Source: Lentisphaerae bacterium RIFOXYA12_64_32 (lineage in GTDB: Bacteria; Verrucomicrobiota; Lentisphaeria; Oligosphaerales; YB12-FULL-65-16). From it: a stretch of DNA of 64,000 nucleotides. Position 1 is the stretch's first letter. Each line of letters begins with the position of its first letter. Below, piece by piece: positions 1 through 6,553 of the stretch. Below the pieces are notes generated by a model. That model saw nothing but the letters and a program-made list of their open reading frames with translations, was not told the origin of the DNA and ran no database searches. The translations under genes were made by a program, and so were the position numbers. The stretch is from assembly GCA_001803235.1 (NCBI GenBank), contig MHBL01000402.1, positions 16,599 to 80,598 on the forward strand, read 5' to 3'.

Positions 1-549
1 CGCTGGAGGGAGTGCTTTGTGAGTATCGGTGGGGTGCTGGACCGGACGCGCTCGGCCGCTGTTGACGGTTACACAACTGGCCTTGGCCCCACCGTTTCTG
101 TCCTGCAGCAACGGCTCCGCCCGGTATTCGGTTTCGGCGAACTGCATATCCAGTCTTCCGAAGGCAACCTTCGTGCAGTGGTTGACAGAGCAGGGAAGGA
201 GTTGGTTCCAACGGACTTCTTCAGTGAGTCTCAGAAGCAGGTACTGATGCTGAGCCTGTTCCTTGCCATCGCTTCAACACAGACCTGGTCGTCCTTTGCC
301 CCCGTACTCTTGGACGACCCGGTCACTCACTTTGACGACCTCAACGCCTACGCTTTCGTCGAACTCATTCGCGGACTGCTGACTGGCCACAGTGGCGTCC
401 CGCGCCAATTCGTGATCTCAACATGCGACGAGCGCCTGTACCAGATGATACGGCAGCAGTTCGCTCCGCTGAAGTCCCGCGTCAACTACTATGAGTTCAG
501 ATCCATAGGCAGCGGAGGGCCGGTATACGACTTCCTGGCTGGGACCTGA
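1..549 (+). CDS. SMC/RecN-like ATPase, C-terminal part (5' end outside window)
   Basis: The reading frame is open from base 1, so this is the end of a longer gene; a GTG at 19 is probably internal. Visible ATPase C-lobe features are an ABC-signature-like FFSESQKQVL, a Walker B VLLDDPVTHFDD with D-loop, and an ISTCDE segment at the H-loop position. These match ATPases of the SMC/RecF/RecN type, which act on DNA in repair or in defence systems. The coiled coil and Walker A must lie upstream. Because the next genes are restriction/defence genes, a defence role is likely but inferred. Confidence 0.7.
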   Translation, partial: RWRECFVSIGGVLDRTRSAAVDGYTTGLGPTVSVLQQRLRPVFGFGELHIQSSEGNLRAVVDRAGKELVPTDFFSESQKQVLMLSLFLAIASTQTWSSFAPVLLDDPVTHFDDLNAYAFVELIRGLLTGHSGVPRQFVISTCDERLYQMIRQQFAPLKSRVNYYEFRSIGSGGPVYDFLAGT

Positions 550-761
550 AAACCAACTTCCTGCCCGGTCTCGTGGAAGCGCTCTTATCAAGCGCGCGGC
601 AGGCTGCACAGACTCCGGGCCGGTATTCTGGGGTTGCCTTCTTGGGGCCGGAGAGCGGTGCCAAACAAAGGCCGTGTGCCGACAGTGCGGTTTCTACGAG
701 GGAATGTCCGGCGTGGTTGCCCGGCTGCGAAGGCAATGAGTGACTAGGGAGCCACAGAACG
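550..761. other. Intergenic stretch, no firm gene
   Basis: The 212 bases separate the SMC-like ATPase from a truncated restriction gene. A 55-codon open stretch from a GTG at 573 to the stop at 740 is cysteine-rich and has no recognisable domain or clear ribosome binding site. I do not call it a gene. The region may be a remnant of whatever preceded the truncated res copy. Confidence 0.4.
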
Positions 762-953
762 TTGAAACTCCACTTCGGGCCGAATCGCGACTATCACTGT
801 CAGGCCGTCGACGCGGTCTGCGGGTTGTTCCGCGGGCAGGAGACGTGCCGGACGGAGTTCACGGTCACCAAGGGAGCGTTGGGCGGCGCGGTCTTGCCGG
901 GATGCGCGAGAGACCTGGACATCGGCACCCGGCTGGGCGACAGGAGACAGTGA
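762..953 (+). pseudogene. Truncated N-terminus of a type III Res subunit
   Basis: The first roughly 53 codons, from TTG at 762, encode a close homologue of the N-terminus of the intact Res gene at 3182 (shared FRGQETCRTEFTVTK). The frame then switches abruptly into GTRLGDRRQ and stops. That nine-residue tail is encoded by the repeat module that precedes the DUF1016 gene and also terminates the broken AbiEii gene at 2079. All helicase motifs and the nuclease are missing. The nucleotide match to the intact res start is clearly less than identity, so this is a diverged paralogue rather than a fresh duplicate. Confidence 0.8.
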
Positions 954-1114
954 GCGTCATGGGGAAACTCGTTCGACAACGCACGGAGCCTGCGCCGTCA
1001 TCCGGGCTGGACGCGCTGCTGGGGCAATTGCGGGCACTGATCCAGGACGCGCGGCGGCAGGCGCTGCGCGCGGTGGACGCCGTGCAGGTGTGCACCTGCT
1101 GGGAGATCGGGCGG
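924..1114 (+). repeat. Direct repeat copy A (DUF1016 5' module)
   Basis: This 191-bp segment matches 2050-2240 without gaps, with about 12 mismatches by eye (roughly 94% identity). It contains the end of the upstream frame, a good AGGAG site, and the first ~50 codons of a DUF1016 nuclease gene. Similarity stops sharply at both ends. In both copies the left edge falls exactly where another gene has been cut off. Confidence 0.9.
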
Positions 1115-1201
1115 GAGATTCGTGACGCGGTGCGTCACGATTTGGGCGGGACGTGCAGCCACTTCTCGCAATGGACTTGTCTTGTCACGGAAAGATGCTA
1201 G
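959..1201 (+). pseudogene. Truncated N-terminus of a DUF1016 (YhcG-type) nuclease
   Basis: From ATG 959 the protein matches residues 1-52 of the intact DUF1016 protein at 2085 (GKLVRQR, then LIQDARRQALRAVD). It then diverges to an unrelated tail and stops at 1201. The PD-(D/E)XK catalytic half is absent, so no nuclease can be made. It sits between the broken res piece and the AbiEi gene and looks like the left-hand product of a rearrangement at the 191-bp module. Confidence 0.8.
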
Positions 1202-1212
1202 TTTTCGTGACA
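1183..1212 (+). promoter_or_regulatory. Palindromic operator candidate upstream of abiEi
   Basis: TGTCACG at 1183-1189 and CGTGACA at 1206-1212 form a perfect 7-bp inverted repeat, with A/T-rich partly complementary flanks inside the arms (30 bp overall). It lies only 17 bases before the ATG at 1230, where no Shine-Dalgarno sequence is visible. AbiEi-type antitoxins carry a winged helix and are known to repress their own promoters at inverted repeats, so this is the expected operator. The assignment to this protein is inferred. Confidence 0.55.
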
Positions 1213-1229
1213 CTCGACGTGCGTCTACT

Positions 1230-1853
1230 ATGTCACAATCAGCATCACAACAGATACTTGCGCGGATATATGGTAAAGGTAGGGGTCATGCCTTTACGCC
1301 GAAGGACTTCCACGACCTCACCGGCCACGAAACCGTGCGCCAGGTATTGAGTCGCCTGGCGGCGGCGGGCACGATCCGTCGCCTCCGCCGTGGTGTCTAC
1401 GACTATCCCGAGCACAGCGCGCTGCTCAAGGCTCCGGCCAGCCCCGATCCGGATGCCATGGCGCGCGCCATCGCCCGTGCGCACGGCTGGACGATCGTGC
1501 CGGAAGGGCAGACTGCTCTGAACCTGCTGGGCTTGTCCACGCAGGTTCCGGCCCACTGGCAGTACTTCAGCGACGGGCCGTCGCGGGAGACCCCGTGGTC
1601 TGGCGGCGTTCTGGTGTTCCGGCACCGGGCGAACAAGGAGACGGCGCGACTCTCACCCCGGACGGCGCTGCTGGTACAGGCACTCAAAGCGCTGGGAGAA
1701 GAGCACGTCGATGTTGCGGTCGTGTCCAGGCTGCGGTCGGAGTTCAGTCCCGCCGAGTTGGCGCGAGCACTGCGCGAGGCGCGCTATGTCACGGCCTGGG
1801 TCTACGAGATCATCCGGGGTCTGGCTTTCGCGAAGGGAGCGGCCCATGCGTGA
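1230..1853 (+). CDS. AbiEi-type antitoxin / winged-helix repressor (DUF6088-like)
   Basis: The 207-aa protein has an N-terminal winged helix (FTPKDFHDLTGHETVRQVLS, then TIRRLRRGVYDYP with the typical basic wing), followed by the AbiEi C-terminal region. In type IV AbiE toxin-antitoxin systems this protein represses the operon and neutralises the AbiEii nucleotidyltransferase. Start at 1230 is chosen because the domain begins there; upstream codons belong to the broken DUF1016 copy. Its stop overlaps the next gene by 8 bases, as in abiE operons. The toxin partner is truncated, so the antitoxin is apparently orphaned. Confidence 0.75.
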   Translation: MSQSASQQILARIYGKGRGHAFTPKDFHDLTGHETVRQVLSRLAAAGTIRRLRRGVYDYPEHSALLKAPASPDPDAMARAIARAHGWTIVPEGQTALNLLGLSTQVPAHWQYFSDGPSRETPWSGGVLVFRHRANKETARLSPRTALLVQALKALGEEHVDVAVVSRLRSEFSPAELARALREARYVTAWVYEIIRGLAFAKGAAHA

Positions 1854-2079
1854 CGTGGCCCGCCTTCCCGAGCGAGACCGGCGGGACCTGTTCCGTGCCG
1901 CGGCGCAAGCCATGCGCGTGCACGAAGCGATTGTCGAGAAGGACTTTTGGGTCTGCTGGGTGCTCGGCCTCCTCTTCCAGGACAGCCCGTGGCAGGACGT
2001 TCTTGCGTTCAAGGGCGGCACCAGCCTGTCCAAGGCCTTTGCCGCCATGGGCACCCGGCTGGGCGACAGGAGACAGTGA
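1846..2079 (+). pseudogene. Truncated AbiEii/AbiGii toxin
   Basis: The 77-codon frame begins like an AbiEii nucleotidyltransferase (VHEAIVEKDFWVCWVL, then LAFKGGTSLSKAF, the GGTxLxK motif). It is cut off immediately afterwards and continues into GTRLGDRRQ and a stop supplied by the 191-bp repeat module. The acidic motif that should follow (the D-x-D/E metal ligands) and the rest of the ~250-300-residue enzyme are missing. It should therefore be inactive. It overlaps the antitoxin by 8 bases and its TGA overlaps the potential GTG start of the DUF1016 gene. Confidence 0.8.
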
Positions 2080-2240
2080 GCGTCATGGGGAAACTCGTTC
2101 GACAACGCGCGGAGCCTGTGCCGTCATCCGGGCTGGCCGCGCTGCTGGGACAACTGCGGGCGCTGATCCAGGACGCCCGGCGGCAGGCGCTGCGTGCGGT
2201 GGACACCGTGCAGGTGCGCACCTGCTGGCAGGTCGGGCGG
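2050..2240 (+). repeat. Direct repeat copy B (DUF1016 5' module)
   Basis: Second copy of the 191-bp module at 924-1114. Here it is followed by an intact DUF1016 gene. Its left edge interrupts AbiEii at the same base at which copy A interrupts the res fragment. Confidence 0.9.
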
Positions 2241-3185
2241 CATATCGCCGAGTTCGAACAGGCCGGGGCCGAACGCGCGGCGTACGGGGCGCGACTGCTG
2301 CCGCAATTGGCGGAACGCCTGACAGCGGAGTTCGGCAAGGGATTCGATGCCTCGAACCTCTACAAGATGAGCCAGTTCTATCGGCTCTTCCCGAATTTAG
2401 ACGCACTGCGTCCTGAATTGAGCTGGACGCACTATCGCCTGCTGCTTCGCGTGAACGATGCCGAGGCGCGCGAATGGTACATGAACGAGGCCGCCGGCCA
2501 GAACTGGGGGACCCGCGCGCTGGAGCGCCAGCTCGGGACCCTCTACTACGAGCGGCTGCTCGCCAGCAAGGACCGCGTGCCGGTTCGGAGAGAGGCCGCC
2601 CGAAAGACGGCGACGGCCGATGCCTCACCCAGGGAGTTTGTCCGCGACCCGGTTCTGCTGGAGTTCCTCGGCATGCCGGATACCGGCAAACTGCTGGAAT
2701 CCAGGTTGGAGGACGCTCTGTTGGCCAACCTGCAGGCGTTCCTGCTCGAACTCGGCAAAGGTTTCGCTTTCGTGGAGCGGCAGCAACGGATCAGTACGGA
2801 GTCGAAGGATTTCTACATCGATCTGGTGTTCTACAACTACCTGCTCAAGTGCTTTGTGCTGTTCGACCTCAAGACCGACGAACTCACGCACCAGGACATC
2901 GGCCAGATGGACATGTATGTCCGCATGTACGACGAACTGCGGCGCGGCCCGGAAGACAACCCAACCGTGGGTGTCATCCTCTGCGCGCGGAAGGACGCAA
3001 CCGTTGTGCGCTACTCGGTGTTGAGCGAACACAAACGCCTGTTTGCCAGTCGCTACAAACTGGTCTTGCCGTCGGAGAAGGAACTGCGCGCCGAACTCAT
3101 GCGCGAACAGCGTCTGCTGGAGACGGCTGCCGGGACCGCAGGACGGACTGACCGGGACAAGGCCAAGGAACCGGACCGCGAATGA
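2085..3185 (+). CDS. DUF1016 (YhcG-type) PD-(D/E)XK nuclease
   Basis: The 366-aa protein has the two-part DUF1016 architecture. An N-terminal helical domain (about 20-170) includes NLYKMSQFYRLFP and LSWTHYRLLLRV. A C-terminal nuclease domain (about 185-350) shows FYIDLVFYN with Asp246, FDLK (261-263) and the following HQD-GQMDMY, which form the expected metal-binding and catalytic positions. Family members are often neighbours of restriction-modification genes. ATG 2085 is used; GTG 2076, overlapping the previous stop, is also possible with AGGAG at 2068-2072. The stop overlaps the start of res by ATGA, implying translational coupling. Confidence 0.85.
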   Translation: MGKLVRQRAEPVPSSGLAALLGQLRALIQDARRQALRAVDTVQVRTCWQVGRHIAEFEQAGAERAAYGARLLPQLAERLTAEFGKGFDASNLYKMSQFYRLFPNLDALRPELSWTHYRLLLRVNDAEAREWYMNEAAGQNWGTRALERQLGTLYYERLLASKDRVPVRREAARKTATADASPREFVRDPVLLEFLGMPDTGKLLESRLEDALLANLQAFLLELGKGFAFVERQQRISTESKDFYIDLVFYNYLLKCFVLFDLKTDELTHQDIGQMDMYVRMYDELRRGPEDNPTVGVILCARKDATVVRYSVLSEHKRLFASRYKLVLPSEKELRAELMREQRLLETAAGTAGRTDRDKAKEPDRE

Positions 3186-6100
3186 AACTCCATTTCGAAC
3201 CGAATCTCGACTATCAGCTTCAGGCCATCGCGGCGGTCTGCGGGCTGTTTCGCGGGCAGGAGACGTGCCGGACCGAGTTCACGGTCACCAAGGATGCCCT
3301 GGGCGGCGAGTTCCTGCCCGGCCTGGCGAGCGACCTGGGCATCGGGAACCGACTGACGCTGCTCGACGATCAACTGCTCACGAACCTGGGTGAGATTCAA
3401 CTCCTTAACGGGCTGCCACCGTCCGACGGGCTGGTGTCGGGCGATTTCACGGTCGAGATGGAGACCGGCACGGGCAAGACCTACGTGTACCTGCGCACGG
3501 TCTTCGAGCTGAACCGACAGTACGGGTTCACCAAGTTTGCGGTCGTGGTGCCGTCCGTTGCCATCCGCGAGGGAGTCTACAAATCGCTGCAGATGACCGA
3601 GGAGCATTTCCGCGGGCTGTACGCGGGGGTGCCGTTCGATTACTTCATCTACGACTCGGCCAAGCTCGGACAGGTGCGCAACTTCGCGACCAGCCCGCAG
3701 ATACAGGTGATGGTGATCACGGTCGGTGCCATCAACAAGTTCGGCGACGAGGACGCGGCGGCGGTCGAGGAGTCGGACGAGGCACGCCGGCGGGAGAAGT
3801 CGAAGAACGTGATGTACCGCGCCAGCGAGAAGACCGGCGGCGAGAAGCCCATCGACCTGATCCGCGCAACGCGGCCGATCCTGATCATTGACGAGCCGCA
3901 GAGCGTGGATGGCGGGATCGACGGTCGCGGACGGAAGGCCCTGGGCCGGATGAACCCGCTGTGCACGCTGCGCTACTCGGCGACACATGTCGACAAACAC
4001 CACATGGTCTACCGTCTGCATGCGGTCGATGCCTACGAGAAGCGGCTGGTCAAGCAGATCGAGGTGGCGGCGGCCACGGTCGAGGGCGCCTTCAACCGAC
4101 CCTACGTACGCCTGTTGTCCGTGAAGAGCGACAGACGGAACGGGGTCTCCGCCCGGGTCGAGCTGGACGTGCAGGCTGCCGGCGGAGTCCGCCGCCAGGA
4201 AGTGACGGTGCAGGATGGCGACAACCTCGAACTGACCGCCGGGCGCGCGGTGTACCACGACTGCCGCGTCGGTGTGATCCGCGTCGAGAAGGGCAACCAG
4301 TACATGGAGCTGCGCGTGCCGGGCGGGGAGCATTTCCTCCGGCCAGGCGAGGCATGGGCCGACGTGGATGCACTGGCGGTGCAGCGCGAAATGATCCGCC
4401 GCACCATCCGCGAGCACCTGGACAAGGAATTGCGCCTGCGGCCCCAGGGCATCAAGGTGCTGTCGCTCTTCTTCATCGATGAGGTCGCCAGGTACCGCCA
4501 ATACGACAGCGACGGGAACGCCGTGAAAGGCGACTACGCGCGCATCTTCGAGGAGGAGTACCGCCGCGCCGCCAACCTGCCGCAGTATCGCGACACGCTG
4601 TTCAAGGAGGTTGACCTGTCGCACGCGGCCGAAGAGGTGCACGGTGGCTATTTCTCGATCGACCGAAAGAAGGTCGGGAACCGGACGGTCGAGCAGTTCA
4701 AGGACACCCGCGGCGACACGCAGGCCGACGACGACACCTACAACCTGATCATGCGCGACAAGGAGAAACTGCTCACCCTCGACACGCCGCTGAAGTTCAT
4801 CTTCTCGCACTCGGCCCTGCGTGAGGGCTGGGACAACCCGAACGTCTTCCAGATTTGCGCACTGCGCGATATCCGCACCGAGCGCGAACGCCGGCAGACC
4901 ATCGGCCGGGGTCTGCGCCTGTGCGTGAACCAGGAGGGGCTGCGGGTGCGCGGGTTCGAGGTCAACACCCTGACCGTGATCGCGACCGAGCGTTTCGAGG
5001 AGTTCGCGGAGGGGCTCCAGAAAGAGATCGAGGAAGATACGGGCATTCGATTCGGGGTCGTCGAGCAGCACCAGTTCGCGGCGGTCACGGTCACGGGCGC
5101 CGACGGCAAGACCGCCCCGCTCGGCTTCGAGCAGTCCAAAGCGCTGTGGGAATACCTGAAGGCGCAGCATCTGGTGGACGCCAAGGGCAGGATACAGGAT
5201 GTGCTGCGGACAGCGCTCAAGGCGAAGACGCTGACGCTGCCAGAACAGTTCATGCCGCAGTCTGCCCAGATCTACGAGATCCTGCGCAGAGCTGCCGGCC
5301 GCCTCGAGATACGCAACGCGGACGAACGCTGCCAGGTGCGGCCGCGCCGGGCGGTGCTGGACAGCCCTGACTTCAAAGCTCTGTGGGGACGGATCAAGCA
5401 CAAGACCACCTACCGCGTGCAGTTCGACAACGAGAAGTTGGTCGAAAGTTGTGCCCGCGCCTTGCGCGACGCGCCGTTGATTGCCAAGACACGGCTGCAA
5501 TGGCGCAAGGCCGATATCGCCATTGGTAAAGCGGGTGTCGAGGCGACCGAGCGGGCCGGGGCCGCCACTATTGTCTTGGATGAGGGGGGCATCGAGCTCC
5601 CCGACTTGCTCACCGAACTCCAGGACCGCACACACCTGACCCGTCGCAGTATCCACCGCATCCTGACAGGGAGCCTGCGACTCGAGGATTTCCGGCGCAA
5701 TCCGCAGCAGTTCATCGAACTGGCCGGGGAAGCGATCAACCGCTGCAAGCGCCTGGCCCTGGTGGACGGCATCAAGTACCAGCGGTTGGGTGACGAGTGT
5801 TACTACGCCCAGGAACTGTTCGAGAATGAGGAGTTGACGGGCTATCTGAAGAACCTGCTGGTTGCAGAGAAGTCGGTCTACGAGCAGGTGGTCTACGATT
5901 CCGACATCGAGGCCACCTTCGCTGACCAGCTCGAAAAGAACACAGCGATCAAGGTGTACGCCAAGCTACCCGGGTGGTTCACGGTCCCGACGCCACTGGG
6001 TAGGTACAATCCTGATTGGGCAGTCTTGGTGGAGAAGGACGGGGGCGAGAAATTGTACCTTGTCGTCGAGACGAAGAGCGGGCTGTTCGCTGATGATCTG

Positions 6101-6223
6101 CGCGACAAGGAGCACGCCAAGATCGAGTGTGGCAGGGCACACTTCCGCGCTCTGCAGATCGGCGAAGCCCCAGCGCAGTACCTGGTGGCAAACTCGGTGG
6201 CCGACGTCGTGACGGCAGGCTGA
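3182..6223 (+). CDS. Type III restriction enzyme Res subunit (helicase-nuclease)
   Basis: The 1013-aa protein is a superfamily 2 translocase fused to an endonuclease. Walker A is ETGTGKTY (94-101). The DExx box is DEPQ (237-240) where DEPH is more usual in this family. A YSATH motif III and a TIGRGLRL motif VI follow. Near the C-terminus NPDWAVL and VVETKSG (about 943-967) give the PD...ExK nuclease site. Type III Res cleaves DNA only together with a Mod methyltransferase, and no Mod lies next to it in the window. Instead it is translationally coupled to a DUF1016 nuclease. Mod could lie upstream, or the pair may work differently. Confidence 0.85.
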   Translation: MKLHFEPNLDYQLQAIAAVCGLFRGQETCRTEFTVTKDALGGEFLPGLASDLGIGNRLTLLDDQLLTNLGEIQLLNGLPPSDGLVSGDFTVEMETGTGKTYVYLRTVFELNRQYGFTKFAVVVPSVAIREGVYKSLQMTEEHFRGLYAGVPFDYFIYDSAKLGQVRNFATSPQIQVMVITVGAINKFGDEDAAAVEESDEARRREKSKNVMYRASEKTGGEKPIDLIRATRPILIIDEPQSVDGGIDGRGRKALGRMNPLCTLRYSATHVDKHHMVYRLHAVDAYEKRLVKQIEVAAATVEGAFNRPYVRLLSVKSDRRNGVSARVELDVQAAGGVRRQEVTVQDGDNLELTAGRAVYHDCRVGVIRVEKGNQYMELRVPGGEHFLRPGEAWADVDALAVQREMIRRTIREHLDKELRLRPQGIKVLSLFFIDEVARYRQYDSDGNAVKGDYARIFEEEYRRAANLPQYRDTLFKEVDLSHAAEEVHGGYFSIDRKKVGNRTVEQFKDTRGDTQADDDTYNLIMRDKEKLLTLDTPLKFIFSHSALREGWDNPNVFQICALRDIRTERERRQTIGRGLRLCVNQEGLRVRGFEVNTLTVIATERFEEFAEGLQKEIEEDTGIRFGVVEQHQFAAVTVTGADGKTAPLGFEQSKALWEYLKAQHLVDAKGRIQDVLRTALKAKTLTLPEQFMPQSAQIYEILRRAAGRLEIRNADERCQVRPRRAVLDSPDFKALWGRIKHKTTYRVQFDNEKLVESCARALRDAPLIAKTRLQWRKADIAIGKAGVEATERAGAATIVLDEGGIELPDLLTELQDRTHLTRRSIHRILTGSLRLEDFRRNPQQFIELAGEAINRCKRLALVDGIKYQRLGDECYYAQELFENEELTGYLKNLLVAEKSVYEQVVYDSDIEATFADQLEKNTAIKVYAKLPGWFTVPTPLGRYNPDWAVLVEKDGGEKLYLVVETKSGLFADDLRDKEHAKIECGRAHFRALQIGEAPAQYLVANSVADVVTAG

Positions 6224-6300
6224 TCTCGATCGACGGCGACGGGGCGTCAACGTAGAGCGGCGGCTGACTCTACATCTACTCAACTGAGAGGGGAGAGGCT

Positions 6301-6426
6301 ATGGCACTCTGGCTGTTTCGCGCAGGCAGTCGCGGGGAGTTCGAGAAGAAGTTCCTCGACGAGAAACGCGTCTACGTCACCTGGGAGTTACCCAGGGGTC
6401 TGCGTAAGTCAAGTCATTGGAGATAA
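6301..6426 (+). pseudogene. N-terminal stub of an Mrr-like restriction protein
   Basis: After a good GAGGGGAGAG site, ATG 6301 opens a 41-codon frame beginning MALWLFRAGSRGEFEKKFLD and then YVTWEL, ending at TAA 6424-6426. This resembles the N-terminal domain found on large Mrr-type restriction proteins, which normally run several hundred residues. The rest is missing, so this looks like another truncated defence gene. Recognition is from the N-terminal pattern only. Confidence 0.45.
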
Positions 6427-6553
6427 GTCTAATTGTGAATCATAGCGTGCGTGGTGATTTCGTTAACGGAATTCATGCGAGCACGCCGGAATCTTGCTAA
6501 CGTCAGGCTGGCAGCGGGGACGGATGCGCCGGGCCGGGCCGTTGCGGGCGGGG

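Noticed and set aside
573..740. 55-codon frame after the SMC-like ATPase
   Set aside because: No family, no clear ribosome site, and unusual Cys/Pro composition.
3053..5656. Very long open frame on the minus strand opposite res
   Set aside because: The plus strand carries a complete helicase-nuclease with ordered motifs. The antisense frame is open because of GC-rich third positions and has no recognisable domain.
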